Below are positions 45,532 to 56,116 of a stretch of 64,000 nt of DNA, piece after piece. Origin of the DNA: Naasia aerilata. Its GTDB lineage: Bacteria; Actinomycetota; Actinomycetes; Actinomycetales; Microbacteriaceae. Both the position numbers and the translations under genes were made by a program. Every line of letters starts with the position of its first letter. Position 1 is the stretch's first letter. The stretch is taken from assembly GCF_030296595.1 (NCBI RefSeq), contig NZ_AP027731.1, positions 2,232,001 through 2,296,000 on the forward strand. Reading direction: 5' to 3'. The notes under the pieces are model-generated. The model had not been told where the DNA came from. It saw nothing but the letters and a program-made list of their open reading frames with translations, and did not search any database.

Positions 45532-47901
45532 ATGGTGGAAGAGACGAACCCCACGAACGAGTCGGGCTCCACGGACGACTCGGCCCCCGCGATCGAGACG
45601 ACGCCCCTCGCCGAGACGGCTGAGACCGGGAATCGACGCCGGCGCACGTTCATGCCGCGTCGGGCATCCACCGGACTCGGCACTGTGCCGGTCGTCGGTC
45701 CGGACGAGGTCGAGGCCGTGATGAGCGGCGCGTCGGCTCAGGCAGCCGCCGAGCAGGCCGCAGCCGATGCGCCTGCCGAGCAGCCGGCGGAGGACGCACC
45801 CGCTGCTGCGACGGAGCAGCCGGACGCCACCGAGGCCGAGGCTCCCTCCGCCGAGCCGCCGGCCGCCGCACCGCAGCCGGCGCCCGAGCCCGCGCGCCCG
45901 CCCGGACCCACCACCGCGATCTTCTTCCAGGCCCCGCCGGTGCTCGCGCCGCTGCCTGCCCTTCCCGACGATGAGCCGGAGGAGCAGGACGAGGAGTCGT
46001 CCGCCCCGTCCTCGACCAGCCGGCGCCGCAACCGCCGCCGCTCGGGCAGCGGAGGCGGCGACGACCGTCCCGCCGACGAGGTCCAGGAGGCGGCTCCGCG
46101 CCCCCGCCGCCGCGTCATCGAGGAGATCACCGAGCCGCAGAAGGTCAAGGGCTCCACGCGGCTCGAGGCGAAGAAGCAGCGCCGTCGCGACGGCCGGGAT
46201 GCCGGACGCCGTCGCGCGGTCGTCACCGAGGCCGAGTTCCTCGCCCGCCGAGAGAGCGTCGAGCGCGTCATGGTGGTGCGCAGCGCCGCCGGCCGCATCG
46301 AGATCGGGGTGCTCGAGGACGGCGTCCTCGCCGAGCACTACGTCGCGAAGTCCCAAAACCAGTCGCTGATCGGCAACGTCTACCTGGGCCGCGTGCAGAA
46401 CGTGCTGCCCAGCATGGAGGCGGCGTTCGTCGACATCGGCCGCGGCCGCAACGCGGTCCTCTACTCGGGCGAGGTCGACTGGGATGCCGCCGCGGCGGAG
46501 GGCGAGAAGAACCAGCCCCGCCGCATCGAGCTCGCTCTCAAGGCCGGCGACAAGGTCCTCGTCCAGGTCACGAAGGACCCGGTCGGCCACAAGGGCGCCC
46601 GGCTCACCAGCCAGGTGTCGCTGCCCGGTCGCTACCTCGTCTACGTGCCCAACGGCTCGATGAACGGGATCTCGCGCAAGCTCCCGGACACCGAGCGCGC
46701 ACGCCTCAAGAAGATCCTCAAGGAGGTGCTCCCCGACGGCGTCGGCGTGATCGTGCGCACCGCGGCCGAGGGCGCGACCGACGAGCAGCTCGCCGTGGAC
46801 GTGAACCGGCTTACCGCCCAGTGGCAGCACATCAGCTCCCAGGTGGAGTCCGTGCAGGCCCCCGCGCTGCTGCACAGCGAGCCGGACCTGCTCGTCAAGA
46901 TCATCCGCGACGTCTTCAACGAGGACTTCTCCCGGCTCGTCATCGCGGGCGAGGACGCGCAGGGGACGATCGAGGGCTACCTCACGTCCGTCGCGCCCGA
47001 CCTGCTGGATCGCGTAGAGAAGTACACCGGCCGGGGCGACGTGTTCGCCGACTTCCGGGTGCAGGAGCAGATCGACAAGGCGCTCGACCGCAAGGTCTGG
47101 CTGCCCTCCGGCGGCTCGCTCGTCATCGACCGCACCGAGGCCATGACGGTCATCGACGTCAACACCGGCAAGTTCGTCGGCTCCGGCGGCAACCTCGAGG
47201 AGACCGTCACCAAGAACAACCTGGAGGCGGCCGAGGAGATCGTCCGCCAGCTGCGCCTGCGCGACATCGGCGGCATCATCGTCATCGACTTCATCGACAT
47301 GGTCCTCGAGACCAACCGCGACCTCGTGCTGCGCCGTCTCGTCGAATGCCTCAGCCGCGATCGCACGAAGCACCAGGTCGCCGAGGTGACGTCGCTCGGG
47401 CTCGTCCAGATGACCCGGAAGAAGCTGGGCCTCGGCCTGGCCGAGTCCATGTCGGATGCGCCGGCGCGTGCCGTCGAGTCGAAGCAGGAGCCCCGCCGCG
47501 GCGGCCGCACGAAGCCTCCGGCGCCGCAGACGAGCCGCCCCGCCGCGGGCAGCACGCACGCGATCACCGACGACGCCCGCCACGCGCTCGCGCTCATCGC
47601 CGCGAGCACCCTGCACAAGGACGCGGTGGAGGAGGCGCACGGACACGAGCCGCAGGCCCCGGCCGCGTCGGCTCCGGTGCAGCTCCCGGCGCAGGTGCCC
47701 GTGCTCGACGAGCCGATCCTCGACCTGCCGGTCGTCGCCCCGCCGAAGACGCGTCAGCTCCCGCCGGAGGCCGAGTCGCTGCTCGACTCCGTCCTCGAGG
47801 CTCTGCCGGAGCCGAAGAAGCCCGGACAGGGCCGCTCCCGCAGCCGTCGCGTCTCCACCCCCGCCCTCACGCCGGGTGTGACGGGGCTCGACAAGTCCTA
47901 G
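45532..47901 (+). CDS. rne: Ribonuclease E/G
   Basis: The 789-residue enzyme processes and decays RNA. A long acidic/Pro/Ala-rich and then basic N-terminal region (residues 1-240) precedes the catalytic part: S1 domain (IGNVYLGRVQNVLPSMEAAFVDIGRGRNAVLY), 5' sensor and DNase-I-like region with TVIDVNTGKFVGS and IIVIDFIDMVLE (catalytic Asp residues). After TSLGLVQMTRKKLGLGLAES the CxxC zinc-link seen in other RNase E proteins is absent; only a basic linker follows. The start is ATG at 45532 with AAGGAG upstream. Confidence 0.94.
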   Translation: MVEETNPTNESGSTDDSAPAIETTPLAETAETGNRRRRTFMPRRASTGLGTVPVVGPDEVEAVMSGASAQAAAEQAAADAPAEQPAEDAPAAATEQPDATEAEAPSAEPPAAAPQPAPEPARPPGPTTAIFFQAPPVLAPLPALPDDEPEEQDEESSAPSSTSRRRNRRRSGSGGGDDRPADEVQEAAPRPRRRVIEEITEPQKVKGSTRLEAKKQRRRDGRDAGRRRAVVTEAEFLARRESVERVMVVRSAAGRIEIGVLEDGVLAEHYVAKSQNQSLIGNVYLGRVQNVLPSMEAAFVDIGRGRNAVLYSGEVDWDAAAAEGEKNQPRRIELALKAGDKVLVQVTKDPVGHKGARLTSQVSLPGRYLVYVPNGSMNGISRKLPDTERARLKKILKEVLPDGVGVIVRTAAEGATDEQLAVDVNRLTAQWQHISSQVESVQAPALLHSEPDLLVKIIRDVFNEDFSRLVIAGEDAQGTIEGYLTSVAPDLLDRVEKYTGRGDVFADFRVQEQIDKALDRKVWLPSGGSLVIDRTEAMTVIDVNTGKFVGSGGNLEETVTKNNLEAAEEIVRQLRLRDIGGIIVIDFIDMVLETNRDLVLRRLVECLSRDRTKHQVAEVTSLGLVQMTRKKLGLGLAESMSDAPARAVESKQEPRRGGRTKPPAPQTSRPAAGSTHAITDDARHALALIAASTLHKDAVEEAHGHEPQAPAASAPVQLPAQVPVLDEPILDLPVVAPPKTRQLPPEAESLLDSVLEALPEPKKPGQGRSRSRRVSTPALTPGVTGLDKS

Positions 47902-47985
47902 CCGTCGTGCGGGGCGTGCGCAGTGCCTCTCCGGCGCTGGCTGCCGCCCCGCACCCGGTCGCGAGGTGTGCCCGCAACGCCCGCG

Positions 47986-48249
47986 TCAGCGGTCGCGGCC
48001 CTTGACCCGCAGGCCGCTCGCGATCAGCCGCGTCACCAGCTCCCGGTTGGAGACCGGGTGGGCGCCGGCGGCGATCAGGTCCGCCACGCGCGCCTCGGGC
48101 ACGTCGTAGTGGTCCAGGTCGAAGCTGCGCCGGGGCACGTCGTTGCGGGACGCGAAGGCGTGCAGCTCCTCGAGCGACGAGTCGCTCACGAGGTGGGCCC
48201 AGACCGTGCCGTGGGCGGGCCACACCGCCCCGTCGATCAGCACCGCCAT
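47986..48249 (-). CDS. DUF4031 protein
   Basis: The 87-residue protein (MAVLIDGAVWPAHGTVWAHLVSDSSLEELHAFA, then RRSFDLDHYDVPE and LIAAGAHPVSNRELVTRLIASGLR) matches DUF4031, a small family often found next to rne in actinobacteria. The function is unknown. It is convergent with rne and divergent from rplU. Confidence 0.88.
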   Translation of the reverse strand: MAVLIDGAVWPAHGTVWAHLVSDSSLEELHAFASRNDVPRRSFDLDHYDVPEARVADLIAAGAHPVSNRELVTRLIASGLRVKGRDR

Positions 48250-48319
48250 GGCAGAATTGTAGGAAGAGGGCGTCCTGTGCGGGACGCGCCAGCGCGGCTC
48301 GGCGGCCAGACCGGCCGGA

Positions 48320-48348
48320 TTGCCGGGAGCATCCGAATCGGGTAATCT
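48320..48348 (+). promoter_or_regulatory. Promoter of rplU-rpmA
   Basis: TTGCCG (48320-48325) and TAATCT (48343-48348) are spaced by 17 bases, close to the housekeeping consensus. The predicted leader of about 75 bases precedes the GTG start of rplU at 48431. Confidence 0.65.
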
Positions 48349-48430
48349 AGACCGTCGGTGTGCGCGGCCCTGCCCGCACCGAGTCTTCGCCGCGGCCCTG
48401 TCGCGGACATCCCAACAGATTGGCTGGATA

Positions 48431-48739
48431 GTGGTTTACGCAGTTGTGCGCGCCGGAGGGCGGCAGGAGAAGGTCGAGGTCGGCACGATCGTCACGCTCG
48501 ACCGCATCAAGGCGGACGAGAACGGCAACGTGAGCCTCGCCCCGGTGCTCCTCGTCGACGGCGACACGATCACGCACGACGCGTCGGCGCTCGCCAAGGT
48601 CGTCGTCACCGCTGAGGTCCTCGGCGATCTCCGCGGCAAGAAGATCGTCATCCAGAAGTTCAAGAACAAGACCGGCTACAAGAAGCGCCAGGGCCACCGC
48701 CAGGAGCTCACGCGGGTCAAGATCACCGGCATCAAGTAG
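48431..48739 (+). CDS. rplU: 50S ribosomal protein L21
   Basis: The 102-residue protein reads [20 protein letters not shown], then [25 protein letters not shown], typical of L21, which binds 23S rRNA in the large subunit. The start is the GTG at 48431. It is followed 19 bases later by rpmA, as in most bacteria. Confidence 0.97.
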   Translation: MVYAVVRAGGRQEKVEVGTIVTLDRIKADENGNVSLAPVLLVDGDTITHDASALAKVVVTAEVLGDLRGKKIVIQKFKNKTGYKKRQGHRQELTRVKITGIK

Positions 48740-48758
48740 GGCTGAGGGGCATACAGAC

Positions 48759-49016
48759 ATGGCACACAAGAAGGGCGCGAGCTCTACCCGCAACGGTCGT
48801 GACTCGAACGCGCAGCGCCTCGGCGTCAAGCGCTTCGGCGGCCAGGTCGTCAGCGCCGGCGAGATCATCGTCCGCCAGCGCGGCACTCACTTCCACCCCG
48901 GCGTGAACGTCGGCCGGGGCGGCGACGACACCCTGTTCGCGCTGTCCGCCGGTGCGGTCCAGTTCGGCCAGAAGGGCGGCCGCAAGGTCGTCAACATCGT
49001 GGTGGCCGCCGAGTAG
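48759..49016 (+). CDS. rpmA: 50S ribosomal protein L27
   Basis: The 85-residue protein starts [28 protein letters not shown], the standard L27 N-terminus that reaches the peptidyl transferase centre. No N-terminal extension for cleavage, as in some Firmicutes, is present. It is co-transcribed with rplU and followed by a strong terminator. Confidence 0.98.
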   Translation: MAHKKGASSTRNGRDSNAQRLGVKRFGGQVVSAGEIIVRQRGTHFHPGVNVGRGGDDTLFALSAGAVQFGQKGGRKVVNIVVAAE

Positions 49017-49035
49017 GCAGCCTCCGGCTTGAGGG

Positions 49036-49061
49036 AAAAGGCGAGCTCCGGCTCGCCTTTT
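49036..49061 (+). terminator. Intrinsic terminator after rpmA
   Basis: AAAAGGCGAGC (49036-49046) and GCTCGCCTTTT (49051-49061) form a perfect 11-bp stem with a 4-base loop ending in a T run, a classical Rho-independent terminator. Confidence 0.92.
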
Positions 49062-49147
49062 CTCGTTTCGCGGTTCCCTGCCGGCACGGCAGAGAACCGC
49101 CTCGGATCACCGCAGAGCCCCAGAGGCTCGCGAAAGGACAGCAGCAC

Positions 49148-50653
49148 ATGGTCGCGACCTTCGTCGACGAGGTGACGCTGCACCTGCGCGCCGGACACGG
49201 CGGCAACGGCTGCGTCTCGGTGCGCCGGGAGAAGTTCAAGCCCCTCGCCGGCCCTGACGGCGGCAACGGCGGCAACGGCGGGGATATCGTCCTCGTCGCC
49301 GACCCGCAGGTCACGACCCTCCTCGGCTACCACCGTGGACCGCACCGCTCCTCCGACAACGGCCAGCCGGGCATGGGCGACCACCGCCACGGCGCCAGCG
49401 GCGAGCCGCTGGAGCTGCCCGTTCCGGTCGGCACCGTCGTCAAGGACGAGGACGGCCAGGAGCTCGTCGACCTCGCAGAGCCGGGGATGCGCTTCGTCGT
49501 CGCGCCCGGCGGCCAGGGCGGGCTCGGCAACGCCTCCCTCGCGACGCCGAAGCGCAAGGCGCCCGGCTTCGCCCTGCTCGGCACCCCCGGGTGGGAGGGC
49601 GATGTCCGGCTCGAACTGAAGACCGTCGCCGACGTCGCGCTCGTCGGCTTCCCCTCCGCCGGGAAGTCGAGCCTCGTCGCCGCGCTGTCCGCCGCGCGCC
49701 CCAAGATCGCGGACTACCCGTTCACGACGCTGCAGCCCAACCTCGGCGTCGTCGAGGCGGGCTCGACGCGGTACACGATCGCCGACGTGCCCGGACTCAT
49801 CGAAGGCGCGAGCGAGGGCAAGGGCCTCGGCCTGGAGTTCCTCCGCCACGTGGAGCGGTGCAGCGCGCTGCTGCACGTCCTCGACTGCGCGACCCTCGAG
49901 CCCGGCCGCGACCCGGTCAGCGACCTCGACATCATCCTGGGCGAGCTCGCCGCGTACCCGGTGCCGACGGGGCAGCTCCCGCTCCTCGACCGTCCCCAGC
50001 TGGTCGCGCTCAACAAGGTGGACGTGCCGGAGGCGCGTGACCTCGCGGACCTCGTCCGCCCCGACCTCGAGGCCCGGGGCTACCGCGTCTTCGAGATCTC
50101 CACGGTCAGCCACTCCGGCCTGCGCGAGCTCTCCTACGCCCTGGCGGGCCTCGTGGACGAGGCGCGCAAGCAGATCGAGGCGCCCAAGCCGCGCATCGTG
50201 CTGCGGCCGAAGGCGGTCAACGAGCAGGAGTTCACCGTCCGGGTTGAGGGCGGCTCCGCCGGCAACCTCTACCGCATCCGCGGAGCGAAGCCGGAGCGCT
50301 GGGTCGCGCAGACCGACTTCACCAACGACGAGGCCGTGGGCTTCCTCACCGACCGGCTCGCGAAGCTCGGCGTCGAGGACGAGCTCTTCAAGGCCGGCGC
50401 GGTTCCCGGCTCCACCGTCGTGATCGGCGGTCAGGGCGGCGTCGTCTTCGACTGGGAGCCGGCGCTCGCCTCCGCGGCGGAGCTCATGACGAGCCCGCGC
50501 GGCACCGACGGGCGCCTCGACCAGAACGCCCGCCCCACCCGCAACGAGCGGCGGGACAACTACTTCGAGCGCATGGACGCCAAGGCGGAGGCGCGCGCGG
50601 AGCTCGAGCGCGAGCGCGAGGCCGGCCTGTGGGCGGAGGACGAGAAAGCGTGA
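49148..50653 (+). CDS. obgE: GTPase Obg/CgtA
   Basis: The 501-residue ribosome-assembly GTPase has the Gly-rich Obg fold (residues ~1-160, [19 protein letters not shown]), the G domain with [19 protein letters not shown] and [17 protein letters not shown], and the C-terminal OCT domain found in Gram-positive Obg proteins ([20 protein letters not shown]), ending in a charged tail. Its stop overlaps the proB start as GTGA. Confidence 0.97.
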   Translation: MVATFVDEVTLHLRAGHGGNGCVSVRREKFKPLAGPDGGNGGNGGDIVLVADPQVTTLLGYHRGPHRSSDNGQPGMGDHRHGASGEPLELPVPVGTVVKDEDGQELVDLAEPGMRFVVAPGGQGGLGNASLATPKRKAPGFALLGTPGWEGDVRLELKTVADVALVGFPSAGKSSLVAALSAARPKIADYPFTTLQPNLGVVEAGSTRYTIADVPGLIEGASEGKGLGLEFLRHVERCSALLHVLDCATLEPGRDPVSDLDIILGELAAYPVPTGQLPLLDRPQLVALNKVDVPEARDLADLVRPDLEARGYRVFEISTVSHSGLRELSYALAGLVDEARKQIEAPKPRIVLRPKAVNEQEFTVRVEGGSAGNLYRIRGAKPERWVAQTDFTNDEAVGFLTDRLAKLGVEDELFKAGAVPGSTVVIGGQGGVVFDWEPALASAAELMTSPRGTDGRLDQNARPTRNERRDNYFERMDAKAEARAELEREREAGLWAEDEKA

Positions 50654-51447
50654 CGACGACGACCCGCGGCGAGATCCTCGCCGCCCGCCGCATCGTGGTG
50701 AAGGTGGGATCCGCATCGATCAGCGGTCCCAACGTCGGGCAGATCGAGCCGCTCGTCGACGCCCTGGCCGAGGCGCACGCGCGCGGCGCCGAGGTGATCC
50801 TCGTCTCCTCGGGCGCCATCGCGACCGGGATGCCCTACCTCGGACTCGACTCGAGGCCCACCGACCTCGCCACCCAGCAGGCGGCGGCCGCGGTCGGGCA
50901 GAACCTGCTCATCTACCGCTACCAGGAGAGCCTTCGGCGCTACCGGATCGTGGCCGGCCAGGTCCTGCTCACCGCCGGTGACCTGGAGAACCCCACGCCG
51001 CGGAAGAACGCGGAGCGTGCGATGGACAAGCTGCTGGAGCTGCGCATCCTGCCCATCGTCAACGAGAACGACACCGTCGCGACCCACGAGATCCGCTTCG
51101 GCGACAACGACCGCCTCGCCTCCCTCGTGGCGGCACTGGTCCGCGCCGACCTGCTCGTCCTGCTCAGCGATGTGGACGCGCTCTACACGCGCCCGCCGCA
51201 CGAGCCCGGCGCGGTGCGCATCGACCACGTGCCATACGGGGACCCGCTCGACGGGGTCGTCGTGGGATCGGTCGGCACTGGCATCGGCACCGGGGGAGCG
51301 ACCACGAAGGTGGCGGCCGCCCGGCATGCAGCGGAGGCGGGAGCGGGCGTGCTGCTGAGCGCCACCCGCGACGTGGCCCGGGCGATGCGCGGAGAGACGG
51401 TCGGCACCTGGTTCGACCCCCGTGTCGGCGCGCCCGCGGCGCTCTAG
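50650..51447 (+). CDS. proB: Glutamate 5-kinase
   Basis: The 265-residue enzyme phosphorylates glutamate in the first step of proline synthesis. [33 protein letters not shown], and [24 protein letters not shown] are amino-acid-kinase signatures of ProB. The C-terminal PUA domain of the E. coli-type enzyme is missing; the protein ends soon after [12 protein letters not shown] start in a GTGA overlap with obg; proA follows 10 bases later. Confidence 0.96.
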   Translation: MTTTTRGEILAARRIVVKVGSASISGPNVGQIEPLVDALAEAHARGAEVILVSSGAIATGMPYLGLDSRPTDLATQQAAAAVGQNLLIYRYQESLRRYRIVAGQVLLTAGDLENPTPRKNAERAMDKLLELRILPIVNENDTVATHEIRFGDNDRLASLVAALVRADLLVLLSDVDALYTRPPHEPGAVRIDHVPYGDPLDGVVVGSVGTGIGTGGATTKVAAARHAAEAGAGVLLSATRDVARAMRGETVGTWFDPRVGAPAAL

Positions 51448-51457
51448 ACTTCTGGCC

Positions 51458-52734
51458 ATGTCCGGCGCCTCTTCTCAGCCCTCGGTCTCGCTGAGCCTCA
51501 CCGACCGCTTCGCCGCGGCCAAGCGCGCTTCCCGCGCGCTGGCCACGCAGACGGCCGGCGCGAAGAACCACGCGCTCGAGGCCATCGCCTCCGCGCTCCT
51601 CCTCGGCTCCGACCGGATCCTCGCCGCGAACCGCATGGACCTGGAGGCCGGGGAGCGCAACGGCCTCTCGACCGCGCTGCAGGATCGGCTCCGCCTCGAC
51701 GAGAAGCGGATCACCGCCCTCGCCGACGCCGTGCTCGACGTCGCGGGGCTCACCGACCCGGTCGGCGAGACCGTGCGGGGGAGCATCCTGCCCAACGGGC
51801 TGCAGGTCACCCAGGTGCGGGTGCCCTTCGGCGTCGTGGGCGTCATCTACGAGGCGCGGCCCAACGTCACGGTCGACATCGCGGCGCTCGCGCTGAAGAG
51901 CGGCAACGCGGCCGTGCTCCGCGGCGGAACCGCCGCCGAGAACTCGAACCGCGTGCTCGTCGAGATCCTCCAGGAGGCGCTCGCCTCGGCAGGGCTGCCG
52001 GCCGACGCCGTGCAGACCATCGACGAGTTCGGCCGGGAGGGCGCGCGCGAGCTCATGCGGGCCCGGGACTACATCGACGTGCTGATTCCGCGGGGAGCGC
52101 GCAGCTCATCCAGGCCGTCGTCGCCGAGTCCACCGTGCCGGTCATCGAGACCGGCGCCGGCGTCGTGCACATCTTCGTCGACGAGAGCGCCGACCCCGAC
52201 CTCGCAGCGGAGGTCGTGCTCAACTCGAAGACCCAGCGGGTGAGCGTCTGCAACACGCTCGAGACGCTCCTGGTCCATCGTGGGGCGGCGCCTCGCCTGC
52301 TCAGCCCGGTGCTCGACCGGCTGCGGGCGGCGGGTGTCACGCTGCACGCCGACGAGGCGACCCGCGAACTGTACCCTGACGCCGTGCCGGCGACCGAGGA
52401 GGACTGGGGGACCGAGTACCTGTCCCACGATCTGTCCGTCGCCATCGTCGATGACCTCGACGCCGCCATTGACCACATCGGGCGCTACTCCACGAAGCAC
52501 ACCGAGTCGATCCTCACGAACGACCTGCGCAGCGCCGACCGGTTCCTCGCCGAGGTCGACTCCGCGGTGGTCATGGTCAACGCGTCCACGCGCTTCACGG
52601 ACGGCGGGGAGTTCGGCTTCGGCGCCGAGGTGGGCATCTCCACGCAGAAGCTGCACGCCCGCGGGCCCATGGGGCTGCAGGAGCTCACGAGCACGAAGTG
52701 GATCGTCCGCGGCTCGGGGCAGGTCCGCACCTAG
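51458..52734 (+). CDS. proA: Glutamate-5-semialdehyde dehydrogenase (frame break near 52092)
   Basis: This enzyme of ~425 residues makes glutamate semialdehyde in proline synthesis. VPFGVVGVIYEARPNVTVDIAAL and NSKTQRVSVCNTLETLLVH (catalytic Cys) are ProA signatures. The frame breaks in the G run at 52091-52094; one extra G restores IPRGSAQLIQAVV, the conserved sequence. The remaining part runs to the stop at 52734 unbroken. It is co-directional with proB and probably co-transcribed. Confidence 0.96.
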
Positions 52735-52894
52735 CGCCGCCCACGGGTCGGCGCCCCCGGCCCGTGCCCCCGTTCCGGTCGAGCCGCCCCCGATAGTGAG
52801 CGTCTGTCAAGGCCTGGAGCCGCCCCCGCCTGCGTCCGTACCGTTGCCCCCACACAGCAGGCGCCCCTGTGGCGCCGAAGCGAACGGAGCAGCC

Positions 52895-53590
52895 ATGAGC
52901 AACGCCGACGACCGTACCCGCCCCCTGAGCACGGACGGTGACGAGACCGTACGAATGGACCGCAGCGACGGTGCCGTCGCAGCCAACGCGGACCGCACCG
53001 ACGGATCGGTGCCCATCGGCAGGGAGAACACCCTGCGTCACGACGTCGTCGCCCGCGAGAAGGAGCGCTTCGGCGGCATGAAGTTCGGGTCGGCCTTCTT
53101 CGGCTGGCTGACCGCGACCGGCATGGCCGTCATCCTCACCGCGCTGGTCGCCGCCGCCGGCGCCGCGGTCGGGCTCGCGACGCAGACCGATGCGCAGGAT
53201 GTGCAGGATCCGCAGACCGCGCAGACCATCGGGATCGTCGGCGCCATCGCCCTCGTCGTGATCCTCTTCCTGGCCTACTACTGCGGCGGCTACGTCGCCG
53301 GTCGCATGGCCCGGTTCAACGGCGCCAAGCAAGGTTTCGCCGTCTGGCTCTGGGCCATCATCATCGCGGTCCTCGCCGCGATCATCGGTGCCGTGGCGGG
53401 CAGCCAGTTCAACATCCTGGCCAACCTCAACAGCTTCCCGAGGATCCCGGTCAACGAGGGCGACCTCACGGTGACCGGCATCATCACGGCGATCATCGTC
53501 GCGCTCGTCGCTCTCGCCGGTGCGGTGCTCGGCGGCCTCGCCGGCATGCGCTTCCACCGCCGCGTGGACGCCGCCGGCCTCGGCGCCTGA
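52895..53590 (+). CDS. Membrane protein with hydrophilic N-terminus
   Basis: The 231-residue protein has an ~75-residue polar N-terminal region rich in Asp, Thr and Arg (NADDRTRPLSTDGDETVRMDRS) and then four hydrophobic helices with Gly-zipper-like character (YYCGGYVAGRMARFNGAKQG). The ATG follows CGGAGC. It lies between proA and nadD. No function is recognised. A strong terminator follows. Confidence 0.8.
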   Translation: MSNADDRTRPLSTDGDETVRMDRSDGAVAANADRTDGSVPIGRENTLRHDVVAREKERFGGMKFGSAFFGWLTATGMAVILTALVAAAGAAVGLATQTDAQDVQDPQTAQTIGIVGAIALVVILFLAYYCGGYVAGRMARFNGAKQGFAVWLWAIIIAVLAAIIGAVAGSQFNILANLNSFPRIPVNEGDLTVTGIITAIIVALVALAGAVLGGLAGMRFHRRVDAAGLGA

Positions 53591-53604
53591 GCGACCGGCT
53601 AGCC

Positions 53605-53642
53605 CGAGAAGGGCGCTCCCTGGGGTGGGAGCGCCCTTCTCG
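53605..53642 (+). terminator. Strong 16-bp hairpin terminator
   Basis: CGAGAAGGGCGCTCCC (53605-53620) and GGGAGCGCCCTTCTCG (53627-53642) are perfectly complementary with a 6-base loop, just after the membrane protein gene. Confidence 0.9.
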
Positions 53643-53718
53643 CCGTTCCGGCCCGGCCCTGCGAGCCGCCCGCACCGCCGCGGCTAGACTGAACCCGCCG
53701 AGCGCTACAGGAGTGTAA

Positions 53719-53931
53719 ATGTCGCTGTTCCATGCCGTCGTCCTCGCGGCCGCCGAGACCGAGCACCCGCTGCCGATGCCTCCCGTCGGCTTCGGCCTCA
53801 CCGCCATCGCGGTGTTCGCCGCCCTCGGCATCGTGGCCTGGTCGTACCGCAACGTCGCCAATCGGCACTCGCAGGTGTCGGGCCAGCGCGGCGGCGACGG
53901 ATCCGGACACGGAACCTCCCACGACGGCTGA
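53719..53931 (+). CDS. Small single-pass membrane protein
   Basis: The 70-residue protein ([19 protein letters not shown], one helix [20 protein letters not shown], then a polar Gly/His/Ser tail) lies directly before nadD, 8 bases apart. Proteins of this shape occur at this place in related genomes. The function is unknown. Confidence 0.75.
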   Translation: MSLFHAVVLAAAETEHPLPMPPVGFGLTAIAVFAALGIVAWSYRNVANRHSQVSGQRGGDGSGHGTSHDG

Positions 53932-53939
53932 CCCTCTCC

Positions 53940-54545
53940 GTGCAGATCGAGCCCGATTCGGGGCGTCCGCGCATCGGCGTGATGGGCGGGACGTTCGATC
54001 CGATCCACCACGGGCACCTCGTCGCGGCCAGTGAGGTCGCCCAGTCGTTCCAGCTCGACGAGGTCATCTTCGTGCCGACCGGGCAGCCGTGGCAGAAGCG
54101 CGGAGTGTCGCCGGCGGAGCACCGCTACCTCATGACGGTCATCGCGACCGCCTCGAATCCGCGCTTCACGGTGTCCCGCGTCGACATCGACCGGGGCGGC
54201 CCGACCTACACGATCGACACCCTCCGGGACATCCGAGAAGAACGCCAGGACAGCGACCTGTTCTTCATCACGGGGGCCGACGCGGTCAAGCAGATCTTCA
54301 GTTGGAAGGATGTCGACGAGCTCTGGGACCTCGCACATTTCGTCGCGGTGAGTCGTCCAGGACACGCCGTGTCGCTTCGCGACCTGCCGGAGCGCGACGT
54401 AAGCTGGCTCGAAGTTCCGGCGCTGGCGATATCGTCAACCGACTGTAGGAGTCGGGTGAATCGCGGTCATCCCGTTTGGTATCTCGTTCCCGACGGCGTC
54501 GTGCAGTACATCTCCAAACATGACCTGTATCGGAGTACTTCATGA
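53940..54545 (+). CDS. nadD: Nicotinate-nucleotide adenylyltransferase
   Basis: The 201-residue enzyme adenylates nicotinate mononucleotide in NAD synthesis. [23 protein letters not shown] carries the nucleotidyltransferase HxGH motif, and [25 protein letters not shown] the conserved ISST/R element. GTG start at 53940. Its stop overlaps the next gene's ATG as ATGA. Confidence 0.96.
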   Translation: MQIEPDSGRPRIGVMGGTFDPIHHGHLVAASEVAQSFQLDEVIFVPTGQPWQKRGVSPAEHRYLMTVIATASNPRFTVSRVDIDRGGPTYTIDTLRDIREERQDSDLFFITGADAVKQIFSWKDVDELWDLAHFVAVSRPGHAVSLRDLPERDVSWLEVPALAISSTDCRSRVNRGHPVWYLVPDGVVQYISKHDLYRSTS

Positions 54546-56116
54546 CCCTGTGGCAGGAACATCGAGGGCGCCCGGGAACGGCGCCCGACTCAAGCGATCA
54601 GCCCAAGAGCCGTCGCGAGGCGCGTGACGCCGAGCGACGCGCGAGTGAGACGGGCGATCTGTCCGGCGTGCACCCCTCGGGCGTCTACGACCTCAACTCC
54701 TCCGGCAACATCTGGGACACGCTGTCCCGGCGCGCGGCCTCCCAGCTGACCGAGGCGGCCACCGAGGCGGAGCGCCGCACCGGTCGCCGCTCGGACACCG
54801 ACCACCCGTCGGAGCCCGTCACCTACATCACGCAGGGCCGGCCCCAGGTGCCCACGTACGAGGCCCGCCGTCCGGCTCAGCCGACGCAGCAGGCGCGGGA
54901 TGCGGGCTTCCAGCCCCGCAATTTCGCACCGTACGAGGACACGCGGACCCGGCCCACGTCGCGGATCGACGACCTGCTGAGCCAGGAGCCGGTCGCGTCC
55001 GACCCGGCCGGCCAGGACATGTCCATGGACCACACCCTGACCCGGCGAGAGCTGCGTCAGCGTGAGACCGGCTCGGCCCCGCGGCTGAGCCAGGACGGCG
55101 CCTCCGGCGCATGGATGCCCACGTGGGAGCCGACGCCGCAGCCCAAGGCGGCACCGGCGTTCCGGGCCCCGGCAGCGCCCGCATTCCAGGCACCGGCGGC
55201 TCCTGCACCGGCCTCCGAGCTCGCGGGCAGCGCGTTCGCCCCGTACAACGACGTCTCCACCGTGGAGATGGCCGCCATCGACCGCGCCGCCCTCGCTGCG
55301 GATGCCCCGGTCAAGATGACGCCGGAGCCCCAGTTCGAGGAGCCGGACGTCTCGACCGTGGCGATGGATCGCATCGCGCCGATCATCGAGGTGCCGAGGT
55401 CCGCCCAGCCCGTGCGGGCCGAGCCGCTGCCCGCCCCCGCGGCCGGCACGTTCACCACCCCGCCCGCCCCGACGGCGCCGCCCCTCGCGGGCCTCTCCGG
55501 CTTCGAGGCGCTCATCGCCCAGGCGAGCCAGAGCGTCGACGCACCGTCTGTGCCGGCGACCGGCCCCCAGCCGCAGATGTTCCGCCAGCCGGAGCCCGTG
55601 CGCCAGCCGGAGCCTCAGCCCGTTCGGCAGGAGCGGCCGTTCACGCCGCCGGCCGGCCACTGGTCGGTGCAGGCCGCGGAGCCGGACGACCAGCTGCCTT
55701 TCCCGGGCCTCACCCGCAACGTGGCGTCCACCTCGGGCAACACGAACGCGCTCATCATGCCCAACGACCCGCAGCCGGACCTCTTCAGTGCCGTCAACAG
55801 CACCGGCGAGATCTTCATCACGGGCTCGCTGGACCTGCCGCGCATCCTGTCCTCGACCGGCGCTCCTTCGGACCAGTACGACTCGTCCGAGATCGACCGC
55901 CTGTTCGAGGCGAGCCAGGACGATCACCACACCGCGGATGTGGCGCCCGTGCGCGCCGCCCGAGCGGTGTCGACGCACACCTCGACGCGCAGCGTGGTCA
56001 GCCCGCGCAAGCGTCGCGGAGGGATGCTGCCGACGGTGCTCGCCATCACCGCCGCGGTCATGGCGATCGGTGTCATCGGTCTCCTGTTCGCTGGCTATGT
56101 CTTGAGGATTTTCTGA
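54542..56116 (+). CDS. Pro/Ala-rich protein with C-terminal membrane anchor
   Basis: The 524-residue protein is largely disordered in character: Pro, Ala and Gln-rich ([34 protein letters not shown]). It ends in a basic stretch and one hydrophobic helix ([20 protein letters not shown]) at the extreme C-terminus, so a tail anchor is likely. It lies between nadD and rsfS with overlaps on both sides, implying coupled translation. The function is unknown. Confidence 0.82.
   Translation: MTLWQEHRGRPGTAPDSSDQPKSRREARDAERRASETGDLSGVHPSGVYDLNSSGNIWDTLSRRAASQLTEAATEAERRTGRRSDTDHPSEPVTYITQGRPQVPTYEARRPAQPTQQARDAGFQPRNFAPYEDTRTRPTSRIDDLLSQEPVASDPAGQDMSMDHTLTRRELRQRETGSAPRLSQDGASGAWMPTWEPTPQPKAAPAFRAPAAPAFQAPAAPAPASELAGSAFAPYNDVSTVEMAAIDRAALAADAPVKMTPEPQFEEPDVSTVAMDRIAPIIEVPRSAQPVRAEPLPAPAAGTFTTPPAPTAPPLAGLSGFEALIAQASQSVDAPSVPATGPQPQMFRQPEPVRQPEPQPVRQERPFTPPAGHWSVQAAEPDDQLPFPGLTRNVASTSGNTNALIMPNDPQPDLFSAVNSTGEIFITGSLDLPRILSSTGAPSDQYDSSEIDRLFEASQDDHHTADVAPVRAARAVSTHTSTRSVVSPRKRRGGMLPTVLAITAAVMAIGVIGLLFAGYVLRIF

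Noticed and set aside
44632-47646. A 1004-residue open frame antisense to rne
   Set aside because: It is the reverse-strand shadow of rne in GC-rich DNA; only its end from 45240 down to 44632 (VKOR) is a real gene.
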